Positions 47,926 through 56,515 of a stretch of 57,274 bases of DNA are shown piece by piece. Under the pieces are notes generated by a model. The model did not search any database and was not told the DNA's origin. It saw nothing but the letters and a program-made list of their open reading frames with translations. The stretch's first letter is position 1. Every line of letters starts with the position of its first letter. Made by a program: the position numbers and the translations under genes. This DNA comes from an uncultured Oscillibacter sp. (lineage in GTDB: Bacteria; Bacillota; Clostridia; Oscillospirales; Oscillospiraceae): NCBI GenBank assembly GCA_900550685.1, contig URTS01000002.1:1-57274 (forward strand), read 5' to 3'.

Positions 47926-48609
47926 TCACATTGTATGAACCAGGTCATACAGGGGGATCCGCCGGTCGTAGGGCTGGGGGCAGTAGGTCACGGAGGCGAT
48001 CTTCTTCCCGCTCATACCATACTTGGGATGTACTCCGAAGAGGTCGATGTACCGCAGCAGGTCGTCCTTCTCCGCCGCCATGGCCTCTAACAAAAGCACC
48101 GTGGCCCTGGCGTCGTCCACCGCCCGGTGGCTGTTTTCCGCTTCCGTCAGCCCATAGGCCTCGATGGCGTTGCACAGCTTGTGGGGAAAGTCCCTCCGGT
48201 CCCGGTACACCGTCAGGGCATCCAGGAACCGGGGCCTCTGCAAGGCGGACAGCAGCCCCAGGGGCCGCAGCAGGTAGTAGAGAAAGTTCAGATCAAACTG
48301 GGCGTTGTAGGCCACCAGCAGCGGCTGCTCCGCCCCGTCCAGCAGGCGGCAGAAGCCCTCCGCCGCCCTGCGGTCGTCCACGCCCTCCCGCATCAGCTGG
48401 GCATCCGTAATGCCAGTGAGATTCGTGATGAACGGCGGCAGGGTCTGTCCTGCCGGCAGGCGGATCAGGGCGTTGAAATTTCCACATTCCTCGCCGTTTT
48501 CCAGGGCCACCGCGCCGATCTCAATGATCCGGTCCCGTCCGAACTCGATGCCGGTAGTCTCCGTGTCAAACACCACCAGCCGGTCAAACTCGTTCCAAAG
48601 CTCCATCAC
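47926..48609 (-). CDS. DnaQ-like 3'-5' exonuclease
   Basis: 227 aa. DEDDh exonuclease motifs: Exo I VVFDTETTGIEF, Exo II LVAYNAQFDLNFLYY, Exo III ENSHRAVDDARAT. Close to the PolC/DnaQ epsilon domain but free-standing. Likely a proofreading or RNA/DNA trimming enzyme. It overlaps the following nuclease gene by 4 nt (ATGA). Confidence 0.9.
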   Translation of the reverse strand: MMELWNEFDRLVVFDTETTGIEFGRDRIIEIGAVALENGEECGNFNALIRLPAGQTLPPFITNLTGITDAQLMREGVDDRRAAEGFCRLLDGAEQPLLVAYNAQFDLNFLYYLLRPLGLLSALQRPRFLDALTVYRDRRDFPHKLCNAIEAYGLTEAENSHRAVDDARATVLLLEAMAAEKDDLLRYIDLFGVHPKYGMSGKKIASVTYCPQPYDRRIPLYDLVHTM

Positions 48610-49304
48610 GCCGCCCAGTTCTCGCCGGTGGCGTAGTCGATCTCCACGCCGGGCTGCACATTGTAGCAGTAGACATGGAAGCAGACGCCCTGGCCGTCGT
48701 CCTCCACGGAATAAGCCTCCATCTCTACGCCCCGGGCCACCAGCTCGGAGCCCACAAAGGCGGGAGTCACCCGGTAGAGGACATGGTTGCCGGTGGAGGC
48801 CACATAATCCGCCACCTCGTTTTCAAAGGGCAGCATACCGTCCACATTCATATACCGGGTGCCGGTGATGAGGTTTTTCTCATTGGCGTTTTCGCCGGTG
48901 AGCTGGAAGCCGATGAGGTGGCAGCGGTTATACAGGCTCTTGCCGTCCACGAAATCGTACTGGTTCTGCACCCAGCCGGTGGGCTTCACCTTGCTGATGC
49001 TCTCCCGTTCCTCCGTGGGCATCAGGTCCACGCCGATGCAGGCCTCTGTGACTCCGCAGCGGCCCAGGCTGTCCAGGTCGCTGTAATATTCATAGGAATC
49101 GGTGGTGTATTCGTCCTCGGTGAAGGAGGGCTGGTTCCGGTCGATGACGGCGTAGGCGCTGGTACCGTCGTAGTCCGGGATGTTGGACATATCGTAGCTG
49201 GGCGTCAGCATCTGCCGGGCCAGGCTGACGATCACGGCCAGGGCGATGACCACCAAGGTTTCTTTCCAGCTGAGCTTTCGGCGGGTGCGCTGTTTCTTTG
49301 CCAT
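48606..49304 (-). CDS. Membrane-anchored DNA/RNA non-specific endonuclease (NucA-like)
   Basis: 232 aa from the ATG at 49304 behind AAAAGGAG. One TM segment (ETLVVIALAVIVSLARQML), then the NUC domain with NRCHLIGFQLTGENANEKNL followed by ITGTRYMN, the His-Asn active site of the DNA/RNA non-specific endonuclease family (the usual D of DRGH is C here: NRCHLIG). It degrades extracellular DNA in relatives such as competence nucleases. Confidence 0.85.
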   Translation of the reverse strand: MAKKQRTRRKLSWKETLVVIALAVIVSLARQMLTPSYDMSNIPDYDGTSAYAVIDRNQPSFTEDEYTTDSYEYYSDLDSLGRCGVTEACIGVDLMPTEERESISKVKPTGWVQNQYDFVDGKSLYNRCHLIGFQLTGENANEKNLITGTRYMNVDGMLPFENEVADYVASTGNHVLYRVTPAFVGSELVARGVEMEAYSVEDDGQGVCFHVYCYNVQPGVEIDYATGENWAA

Positions 49305-49427
49305 AATGCTTCTCCTTTTCATTTTTTTGACTGCCACATCATACCAGCTTTCGCCCTTTTTCGCAACCGGGTATGAAGGCTTTTCCATCCGGGCAGACTA
49401 TTTTCAAATCTGTTTGGGAGGAACGTT

Positions 49428-50243
49428 ATGCGCAAACGTCTGCAAATTTTCTGTCTGCTGCTTCTGCCCTGCCTGACGCTGGTAGGCCTGCTGGGCCGGG
49501 GCTCCCCCGCCGCTCTGACGGCTTCCAGCGATGCCGCCATCCCCGCCTCCGCCGACAACTGGGGCCTCTCCTTTCCCGAGGAGGGCCTGACCCCCGTGGG
49601 CAACGCCACGGCGGAATTTCTGTCTCAGTACGACGCCTGGTACGTAGGGAACACCAGCCAGAAGGTCATCTACCTCACCTTCGACTGCGGCTACGAAAAC
49701 GGCAATACGGAGGCCATTCTGGACGCCCTGAAAAAGCACAATGCCCCGGCGGCCTTCTTCGTGGTGGGCCACATGATTGAGTCCGCTCCGGACATTGTCC
49801 GCCGCATGGCGGCAGAGGGCCACATCGTTGGCAACCACACCTACCACCATCCGGATATGTCCGCCATCGCCGACAAGGCCAGCTTCCAGAAGGAGCTGGA
49901 TTCCCTGGCGGCGCTGTATCAGGAGACCACCGGCCAGGAGCTCCCCCATTTCTACCGGCCGCCCCAGGGAAAATACAGCGAGGAAAACCTGAAAATGGCC
50001 CAGGAGCTGGGGTATCAGACGGTGTTCTGGAGCCTGGCTTATGTGGACTGGTACGCCGACAAGCAGCCCACAGCGGAGCAGGCCTACGCCAAGCTGCTGC
50101 CCCGGATCCACAACGGGGCCATCGTGCTGCTCCACTCCACCTCCTCCACCAACGCCGCCATTCTGGACGACCTGCTGACAAAGTGGGAAGACATGGGCTA
50201 CCGCTTCGCGCCCCTCACCGAGCTGCCCGGCCTGACGATTTAA
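49428..50243 (+). CDS. Polysaccharide deacetylase (PdaA-like)
   Basis: 271 aa. Signal peptide (RLQIFCLLLLPCLTLVGLLG). NodB motifs: MT1 YLTFDCGYENGNTEA (Cys in place of the usual second Asp region), MT2 VGNHTYHHPDM, MT3 FYRPPQGKYSEE, then FWSLAYVDWYAD and IVLLHSTSSTNAAILDDLL. This layout is that of delta-lactam-biosynthetic de-N-acetylases, acting on cortex or septal peptidoglycan outside the cell. Plus strand, own unit. Confidence 0.9.
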   Translation: MRKRLQIFCLLLLPCLTLVGLLGRGSPAALTASSDAAIPASADNWGLSFPEEGLTPVGNATAEFLSQYDAWYVGNTSQKVIYLTFDCGYENGNTEAILDALKKHNAPAAFFVVGHMIESAPDIVRRMAAEGHIVGNHTYHHPDMSAIADKASFQKELDSLAALYQETTGQELPHFYRPPQGKYSEENLKMAQELGYQTVFWSLAYVDWYADKQPTAEQAYAKLLPRIHNGAIVLLHSTSSTNAAILDDLLTKWEDMGYRFAPLTELPGLTI

Positions 50244-50245
50244 AA

Positions 50246-50273
50246 AACCACCCCGGACTGCTCCGGGGTGGTT
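50246..50273. terminator. Bidirectional terminator between pdaA-like and lspA
   Basis: Perfect 12-bp stem AACCACCCCGGA / TCCGGGGTGGTT with loop CTGC, followed by TCTTATT (plus) and TTTTTTA (minus). Confidence 0.9.
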
Positions 50274-50275
50274 TC

Positions 50276-50689
50276 TTATTTCTTCCGCTCAAACAGGGCC
50301 AGCAGCAGTCCGCCCAGCAGAATGGCGAAATCCGCCAAGTTCCAGACGTAGCGGCCCAGCTTCGGCAGCTTGGGGAACTGCACATAGTCGTAGACCCGGC
50401 CATGGCGCAGCCGCTCCCACAAATTGCTGAGACCGCCGCCCAGGGCCAGTCCCGCGCCGATAGGGTTCCGGCGGCGGAACACCCACACCAGGGGCAGAAT
50501 CAGGATGGACAGCGCAGCCACCAGCGTCCGCTTCATGGGCAGGCTGAAGGCCGCCCCCTCATTCCACAGGGCTGTCAGGCGGATGCGGCCGTTCCAGAAG
50601 GCTTCGTCCTTCCTCCCCGGGCGGTTCAAAAACCACCGCAGGGCGGTGCAGGCGGCCAGCACCGCCGCCGCGATGCACAGTGTCAGCAT
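50276..50689 (-). CDS. lspA: Signal peptidase II-like (LspA)
   Basis: 137 aa from the ATG at 50689 behind AAAGGAGG. LspA core: TALWNEGAAFSLP, GGLSNLWERLRHGRVYDYVQ (first catalytic Asp in the region) and VWNLADFAILLGG (second catalytic Asp), four predicted TM segments. It is shorter than typical LspA (~150-160 aa) and overlaps the GTPase gene end by 7 nt. Confidence 0.85.
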   Translation of the reverse strand: MLTLCIAAAVLAACTALRWFLNRPGRKDEAFWNGRIRLTALWNEGAAFSLPMKRTLVAALSILILPLVWVFRRRNPIGAGLALGGGLSNLWERLRHGRVYDYVQFPKLPKLGRYVWNLADFAILLGGLLLALFERKK

Positions 50690-53328
50690 GATCCGTCCTC
50701 CTTTGCCCGTTCCAGCGCGGCGCGCACCGCGCCAGTCTTGGCGTTCTTCTGGTTGTTCTGCCACACGGCGTCCCCGATCTGCTTCTGCACCTCCATCACC
50801 TCTTCATGGAAGGCGGAGGCCGACACCCGCAGGGCCCCGTGTCCCAGAATGATGACCTGCTCCGGCCCGTCGGAGGTGGCCACCCGGACCCGGTGCTGCC
50901 GCCCGATCTCATAGGTGGCCCGTTCGATATAGGCGTCCGCCGTCTCCGCCTCCTTGGTGTAGACGATGGTGATGTTGTGGTATTTTTCCACGCTGCCCAG
51001 GCCGCCCTTTACCTTGTAGGCGTCGAACACCAGGATCACCCGGCACCTCCGGTAGCCCTGGTAGTTGCACAGCAGGTCGCACAGCTTCTTCCGGGCGGCG
51101 TCCAGATTTTCCGCCGCCGCCTTTTTCAGCTCGTCCCAGGCAAAGATGATGTTGTAGCCGTCCACCAGCAGATAGTCCTCGCCGGAGAAGGCCTTTTTCA
51201 GTTCCTGGCGCTTTTCCTCGGAATTGTCCACCGCAGGCCGCCGGGGAGGCTTAGGGGGCATGAATTCCTTCCGCTTCACCGCGCCGTAGGTCCGCTCGAA
51301 AATGGCCTGCAACTCCTTGTCCTGGGCGGCGGTCCCGGCATAAGCACCGGCCGCCCGCCGCTGAGGGGCCGCCGCTTCCGGCTCCGGCTCCGCACCCTCG
51401 GGATGCCAGCCGCTGTCCACCTGGGCGTGTTGGGCCACCTCGTTCCATGGCACCACCACACCGGCCCCATGGGAACAGAACACGGAATCCGCCGTGTTCT
51501 CCACGTCCCGCTCCGGGTCGTAGCCGATGGCTTCAATAACCTTTTCCGCCTCGGTGCAGGGGAAATACCCCGCCGGAACGCAGCTGAGCCGCCCCAGGCC
51601 CCTGGTGTACACCGCCACATCCCTGGCGTAGTCCCGCAGCCCCGCCACAGGCGCCGTGCCGGTGAGAACCGTTTCCTCCCCCGCCGTCTCCGGCGGGTCG
51701 ATTTTTCCGCCCATCTGCTGCAAGTCCGTCATGGCCCGGCCCACCTGCTGGGCGGGCACCTCCAGCCGGAAGCGGTACCAGGGCTCCAGCAGCACGCTCT
51801 CCGCCTGCATCAGTCCCTGCCGCACCGCCCGGTAGGTGGCCTGCCGGAAGTCTCCGCCCTCGGTGTGCTTTTCATGGGCCCGGCCTGTCAGCAGGGTCAT
51901 TTTGATATCGGTGATGGGGGAACCTGTCAGGACCCCCAGATGGGGCTTTTCCAGCAGGTGGGTGAAGATCAGCCGCTGCCAGTTCAGGTCCAGCTGATCC
52001 GTGGGGCAGGCGGAGGCGATGGTCAGGCCGCTGCCCGGTTCGCCGGGCTCCAGCAGCAGATGCACCTCCGCATAGTGCCGCAACGGCTCAAAGTGGCCAA
52101 TGCCCTCCACCGTATTGGCGATGGTCTCCCGGTAGCAGACGGCCCCGGTGCCGAAGCGGACCTCCATCCCCAGCCGCTCCCAGATGAGCCGCTGCAAAAC
52201 CTCCATCTGCACCTCGCCCATCAGCTGGGCGTGGATCTCCCCATTGTTCCAGACGATGTGGAGCTGGGGGTCCTCCTCTTCCAGCTGCCGCAGCTTCTGC
52301 ATAGCCGTGTGGGGGTCCGTGCCGTCCGCCAGTTCCAGCCGGTAGGTCAGCACCGGCTGCAGAACCGCCCCGACCCAGTCCGGCTCGATGCCCAGCCCCT
52401 GGCCGGGGAAGGTGTGGCTCAGCCCCGTCACCGCCACCACGGCTCCGGCCTCCGCCGTATCCACCGGGCGGAACTTCGCCCCGGAATACAGCCGCAGCTG
52501 GTCCGCCTTTTCCTGCCAGGGGGCATCCCCCTCCCGGCCGGTCAGCAGGTCTTTCGTGTGCAGGGCGCCGCCGGCGATCTTCATGTGGGTCAGCCGGGCC
52601 CCCTGGGCATCCCGGGTGATTTTGAACACCTTGGCCCCGAATTCCGGCGGATACACCGGCTGGGGGGCATACCGCTCCACGCCGGAGAGCAGTTCCTCCA
52701 CGCCCTCCACCTTCAAGGCGGAGCCGAAAAAGCAGGGGAACAGCTTCCGCTCCGCGATCATGCGGGAAATGGCCGTGTCCGGCAGTTCGTCTGTTTCCAG
52801 GAAATGTTCCAGAACCGATTCGTCGCAGACGGCGGCCTCCTCCGCCAGGGTGTCCGAATTTCCGAAATCCACGCAGCCGCTGCTGAGCTTGTCCTTCAGA
52901 TGGGCCAGCAGGGCTTCCCGGTCCGCCCCCGCCAGATCCATCTTATTAATAAAGAGGAAGGTGGGGACCTGATACCGCTCCAGCAGGTCCCACAGCGTCC
53001 GGGTGTGGCCCTGGACGCCGTCGGTGCCGGAGATCACCAGCACGGCGCAGTCCAGCACCTGAAGGGTCCGCTCCATCTCGGCGGAAAAATCCACATGGCC
53101 AGGGGTGTCCAGCAGCGTCACCCGGGTATCTCCCAGTTCCAGCACCGCCTGCTTGGAGAAAATGGTGATGCCCCGCTGGCGCTCCATGGCGTCGGTATCC
53201 AAAAAAGCGTCCTGATGGTCCACCCGGCCCAGGCGGCGGATGGCCCCGGCGCGGTACAGCAGGGCTTCTGATAAGGTTGTTTTTCCGGCATCCACATGGG
53301 CCAGGATGCCGATACAGATCTGTTTCAT
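50683..53328 (-). CDS. Tet(M)-like ribosome-protection GTPase fused to a Rae1/YacP NYN nuclease
   Basis: 881 aa from the ATG at 53328; the ribosome site is weak, but the EF-G-type N-terminus KQICIGILAHVDAGKTTLSE fixes it. G-domain motifs: G1 AHVDAGKTT, G3 LLDTPGHVDF, G4 FINKMD. Domains II-V follow as in Tet(M)/Tet(W) (LMGEVQMEVLQRLIWERLG, SPITDIKMTLLTGRAHEKHT). After residue ~640 a Glu/Pro/Ala-rich linker leads to a NYN domain (~715-881) with DYLLVDGYNIIFAWDEL, ILVFDAYKVKGG, EAETADAYIERA and VATSDGPEQVIILGHGA, the YacP/Rae1 pattern. Rae1 cuts mRNA in the ribosomal A site, so the fusion could couple GTP-driven A-site access with mRNA cleavage. Confidence 0.88.
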   Translation of the reverse strand: MKQICIGILAHVDAGKTTLSEALLYRAGAIRRLGRVDHQDAFLDTDAMERQRGITIFSKQAVLELGDTRVTLLDTPGHVDFSAEMERTLQVLDCAVLVISGTDGVQGHTRTLWDLLERYQVPTFLFINKMDLAGADREALLAHLKDKLSSGCVDFGNSDTLAEEAAVCDESVLEHFLETDELPDTAISRMIAERKLFPCFFGSALKVEGVEELLSGVERYAPQPVYPPEFGAKVFKITRDAQGARLTHMKIAGGALHTKDLLTGREGDAPWQEKADQLRLYSGAKFRPVDTAEAGAVVAVTGLSHTFPGQGLGIEPDWVGAVLQPVLTYRLELADGTDPHTAMQKLRQLEEEDPQLHIVWNNGEIHAQLMGEVQMEVLQRLIWERLGMEVRFGTGAVCYRETIANTVEGIGHFEPLRHYAEVHLLLEPGEPGSGLTIASACPTDQLDLNWQRLIFTHLLEKPHLGVLTGSPITDIKMTLLTGRAHEKHTEGGDFRQATYRAVRQGLMQAESVLLEPWYRFRLEVPAQQVGRAMTDLQQMGGKIDPPETAGEETVLTGTAPVAGLRDYARDVAVYTRGLGRLSCVPAGYFPCTEAEKVIEAIGYDPERDVENTADSVFCSHGAGVVVPWNEVAQHAQVDSGWHPEGAEPEPEAAAPQRRAAGAYAGTAAQDKELQAIFERTYGAVKRKEFMPPKPPRRPAVDNSEEKRQELKKAFSGEDYLLVDGYNIIFAWDELKKAAAENLDAARKKLCDLLCNYQGYRRCRVILVFDAYKVKGGLGSVEKYHNITIVYTKEAETADAYIERATYEIGRQHRVRVATSDGPEQVIILGHGALRVSASAFHEEVMEVQKQIGDAVWQNNQKNAKTGAVRAALERAKEDGSC

Positions 53329-53537
53329 GGGCAATGTCCATTTCTGCCGGAGCCGTTGGCCCCGGCCTGTTTTTTTCATTATGCCAGATTTTCCGACCGG
53401 GTTCAAGCCCCTGGGGCCGCCTGCGGGCATTTCCCCTCTTTTCCGGCGGGGTTCTGCATTTTTTACGAAATTTCTTTTTCCGCGGCGGACATTCCTTAGG
53501 CAAGCTTCCGATTTTCCCCAAATGGCTGTATTTCCTA

Positions 53538-53566
53538 TTGACGTTATCGGTTTACTGTGCTAGATT
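53538..53566 (+). promoter_or_regulatory. Promoter TTGACG-17-TAGATT
   Basis: -35 TTGACG (53538-53543), 17-nt spacer, -10 TAGATT (53561-53566). It lies upstream of the small membrane ORF and the lctP operon. Confidence 0.7.
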
Positions 53567-53600
53567 GTACTCACTAAGCAGAAAGGGCGGGTGAATCGCT

Positions 53601-53834
53601 GTGTCTGGTCTCATGCATACGTTCAACAGCGTTTCCGCGCAGGATGCCTGCGCTTCTTTCTCCTGCCCGAATATGACCAACCTTTCTTTGATTCTGGACG
53701 CTGGCCTGCTGCTGGCGTCCATTATTATTTTGCCCATTATTCTGCTGGTACTGCTGGTATTGCGTTTCAAAACTGAATCTCACCGGATCTCGGTGCAGCG
53801 CGCTCATTCCTCTCTGGCCCTGCAAGCGGCCTGA
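53601..53834 (+). CDS. Small membrane leader-type ORF
   Basis: 77 aa if GTG 53601 is used, 73 aa from ATG 53613. One long hydrophobic segment (LSLILDAGLLLASIIILPII, followed by LLVLLVLRF) and a basic C-terminus. It lies between a promoter and an attenuator-type hairpin, upstream of lactate permease, so it may be a leader peptide or a real small membrane protein. No family recognised. Confidence 0.5.
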   Translation: MSGLMHTFNSVSAQDACASFSCPNMTNLSLILDAGLLLASIIILPIILLVLLVLRFKTESHRISVQRAHSSLALQAA

Positions 53835-53846
53835 GCCTCGCAATGA

Positions 53847-53888
53847 AAAGCGGCTCCGTCGATTCGGCGGGGCCGCTTTCTTGATTTT
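53847..53888 (+). terminator. Attenuator/terminator hairpin before lctP
   Basis: AAAGCGGC...CCG pairs with CGG...GCCGCTTT, followed by CTTGATTTTG. It lies 12 nt after the small ORF stop and 76 nt before lctP. Imperfect U-run, so partial termination is possible. Confidence 0.6.
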
Positions 53889-53965
53889 GTCCCGCCCGCT
53901 GCTGTCCGGCCGGCAGCAGCGCCTGGAAATAGAACAACAGATTGAGAAAGAGAGACGCACACCCC

Positions 53966-55504
53966 ATGGAATTTTTAAGCTTTGTCATGGCGCTCAGCCC
54001 TATCCTCGTGGTCTTGATCGGCATTCTCGGCTTCAAGCAGTCCGCGAAGAAAGTTTCCCCCATTGCATTCCTCTGGACCATCGTGCTGGCCTTCACCTTC
54101 TTTAATGTGGACCGCATCTCCTTTGCCGACATGGTGAAGGTCCTGGACCCCCTGGTCTGGAAGGGCATCAAGGAGGGCCTCAAGATCGTACTGATGGTCT
54201 TTGGCGCTTTCACCATTCTGAACCTGCTGCGGGAGACCGGAGCCATTGACGATGTGAAGGCCACCATCTCCGGCATCAGCGAGGACCGCCGGGTCCAGGT
54301 CATCATCATCGGCATGATGCTCCCCATTTTCCTGGAGGGCGCCGCCGGCGCCGGTGCCCCCGCCGCCATCGCGGCCCCCTTCCTGGTGGCTTTGGGCTTT
54401 GACCCCGTCACCTCTATCGCCATCGCCCTGCTGGGCGATGCCACCCCCGCCTCCTGGGGCGGCGCAGGCCTCACCACCATCAACGGCGGCGCGGCCCTGG
54501 TGGACGCAGGCGTTTCCACGGTGGCCCTGAACTCCGCCATGGTGGGCCGCTTCCACATGTTCGGCGTGCTGGTGATCCCCTTCATCATGGTGGCCATGGC
54601 CTACGGCAAAAAGGGCTTCAAGGGCATCGTCCCCTACCTCACCTTTGCGGGCGTCACCACCTGCGCCACCATGTTCATCCTCTCCAACTTCGTGGGCGCT
54701 GAGGTCACCTCCATGGGCACCGGCCTTATCTCCATTCTTCTCTCCGTGGCCTATGTGAAGCTCATCGGTGTCAAGACCCCGGAGGAGTTCCGCAACCGCA
54801 ACACCACTGCCAAGCGGAAATACAGCGCCGCCAAGGCCCTCTCCCCCTACATCTACATGCTGGTGCTGCTGCCGGTGATCCGGTACGGCTTCCCGGCCCT
54901 GGTCCCCAACGGCTTTGCCATCATGTGCACCTTCGGCTACATCGTGTGGGTGGACCTGGTTATCATTCTCTGCGGCACCTTGGGCGCCGTGACTCTGGGC
55001 ATTTCCTACAAGACCTATGTGGACGTGGCCAAGCGGACCGTGGGCCATGTGATCCCCGTGCTGATCACCATGGGTAGCCTGCTCATTGTGGCCTATATCA
55101 TGCAGTCCCCCAGCACCGGCATGATGAACCGGCTGGCTGGCGGCATCGCCGCCGTGGTGGGCCGCTTCTATCCGGCCGCCGCCGTGCTCATCGGCTCCAG
55201 CGGCGCCTTCATCACCGGTACCGGACTGGGTTCCAACATCATGTTTGCCCAGATGCACATTGACGCGGCGGCTTCTCTGGGCATGAACCCCATCACCATC
55301 TTCGCCGGACAGAACGCCGGCGCCTCCCTGGGCAACCTGATCTGCCCCAACAACACCGTGGCCGCCTGCGCCACTGTGGACGAGATGGGCAACGAGAGCG
55401 CCGTCATGAAGCGGACCCTGGTGGCCTTCGCCATCATCCTGGTCATGTACATGGTGCTGGCTATGCTCTATACCTGCGTGCTCTTCCCCAACTTTGGAAT
55501 GTAA
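53966..55504 (+). CDS. lctP: L-lactate permease family transporter
   Basis: 512 aa. LctP/LldP-family features: LDPLVWKGIKEGLKIVLMVF, LPIFLEGAAGAGAPAAIAAP (the family signature), DATPASWGGAGLTTINGGAA, VLIGSSGAFITGTGLGSNIM and AGQNAGASLGNLICPNNTVA. About 12-14 TM helices. It moves lactate or a related 2-hydroxy acid with protons. It is followed by a 2-hydroxyacid dehydrogenase and a branched-chain aminotransferase, so the true substrate may be 2-hydroxyisocaproate. Confidence 0.9.
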   Translation: MEFLSFVMALSPILVVLIGILGFKQSAKKVSPIAFLWTIVLAFTFFNVDRISFADMVKVLDPLVWKGIKEGLKIVLMVFGAFTILNLLRETGAIDDVKATISGISEDRRVQVIIIGMMLPIFLEGAAGAGAPAAIAAPFLVALGFDPVTSIAIALLGDATPASWGGAGLTTINGGAALVDAGVSTVALNSAMVGRFHMFGVLVIPFIMVAMAYGKKGFKGIVPYLTFAGVTTCATMFILSNFVGAEVTSMGTGLISILLSVAYVKLIGVKTPEEFRNRNTTAKRKYSAAKALSPYIYMLVLLPVIRYGFPALVPNGFAIMCTFGYIVWVDLVIILCGTLGAVTLGISYKTYVDVAKRTVGHVIPVLITMGSLLIVAYIMQSPSTGMMNRLAGGIAAVVGRFYPAAAVLIGSSGAFITGTGLGSNIMFAQMHIDAAASLGMNPITIFAGQNAGASLGNLICPNNTVAACATVDEMGNESAVMKRTLVAFAIILVMYMVLAMLYTCVLFPNFGM

Positions 55505-55531
55505 TCTGATACACCGAAAGGAGTTTTTACT

Positions 55532-56482
55532 ATGGCTAAAAAACGGATCATCGGCATTATGGGCCTTGGGCATGTGGGTGCCCACGTGGCTTACTCCCTG
55601 GCGGTCCAAGGCATTGCGGACGAGCTGGTCCTGGTGGACCAGAACGCGGAAAAGGTAGCCAGCGAGGTCCAGGATCTTCGGGACGCCGTGGCTTACATCC
55701 CCCACCGGGTCACTGTGCGCTCCGCGGACTTCACCGAGGTGGGCGACTGCGACATTCTGGTCAACAGCGTGGGCAAGATCGAGCTGCTACGGGGCAACCA
55801 CAACCGGGTCACGGAGATGGACTTCACCATTCCCGCCGTCCGGGGCTTTGCTGACAAGATCAAGGCCAGCGGCTTTGACGGCGTGGTCATCAACATCACC
55901 AACCCCTGCGACATCGTCACCCGGGAACTGGCGCTGCATCTGGATCTGCCCCGGGGCCGGGTCTTCGGCACCGGCACCGGTCTGGACACCTCCCGCCTTC
56001 TCAGCGCCCTGGCCCGTCAGACCGGCATTGACCACAAGTCCATCACCGCTTACATGATGGGCGAGCACGGCAACCAGCAGTTTGCTCCCTGGTCCTGCGT
56101 CAGCTTCCGGGGCAAGCCCCTGGACGACTGGGCCAAAACCGACGAGCGCTTCCGCTTTGACCGTGACGCCCTCCAGAAGGAGTCCATCGGCGGCGGCTGG
56201 GTCACCTTCTCCGGCAAGTACTGCACGGAGTACGGCATCGCCACCACCGCAGCCCGGATGGCCAGCGTGGTCCTCCACGACGAGAAGGCCATCATGCCCG
56301 CCAGCGCGGAGCTGCGGGGCGAGTATGGCGAGGAGGGCCTGTTCGTGGGCGTTCCCTGCGTCATCGGCGCAAACGGCGTGGAGGAAGTGGTGGAGCTGCC
56401 TCTCACCGCAGAGGAAAAGGCCACCTTCCACGAGTGCTGCGACGGTATCCGCCACAACATGGAGCATCTGAAAGAAATCTAA
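55532..56482 (+). CDS. L-2-hydroxyacid dehydrogenase of the lactate dehydrogenase superfamily
   Basis: 316 aa behind AAAGGAG. NAD site GIMGLGHVGAHVAYSLA and acidic VLVDQNAEK; VVINITNPCDIVT; catalytic MMGEHGNQQFAPWS with His. The substrate loop reads DILVNSVGKIELLRGNHNRV rather than the QKPGETR loop of strict lactate dehydrogenases, closer to L-2-hydroxyisocaproate dehydrogenases (NxGNIKLQ type). With the aminotransferase next to it, reduction of branched 2-keto acids is likely. Lactate/pyruvate is the alternative. Confidence 0.85.
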   Translation: MAKKRIIGIMGLGHVGAHVAYSLAVQGIADELVLVDQNAEKVASEVQDLRDAVAYIPHRVTVRSADFTEVGDCDILVNSVGKIELLRGNHNRVTEMDFTIPAVRGFADKIKASGFDGVVINITNPCDIVTRELALHLDLPRGRVFGTGTGLDTSRLLSALARQTGIDHKSITAYMMGEHGNQQFAPWSCVSFRGKPLDDWAKTDERFRFDRDALQKESIGGGWVTFSGKYCTEYGIATTAARMASVVLHDEKAIMPASAELRGEYGEEGLFVGVPCVIGANGVEEVVELPLTAEEKATFHECCDGIRHNMEHLKEI

Positions 56483-56515
56483 CCCCTCACAGGGCAACAA
56501 TAGGAGGAAAATACT

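Noticed and set aside
50806..53271. 821-codon open frame opposite the GTPase-nuclease gene
   Set aside because: Antisense shadow. The opposite strand has intact GTPase and NYN motifs.
53975..55705. 576-codon open frame opposite lctP
   Set aside because: Gly/His-rich shadow of a hydrophobic gene with strong codon bias.
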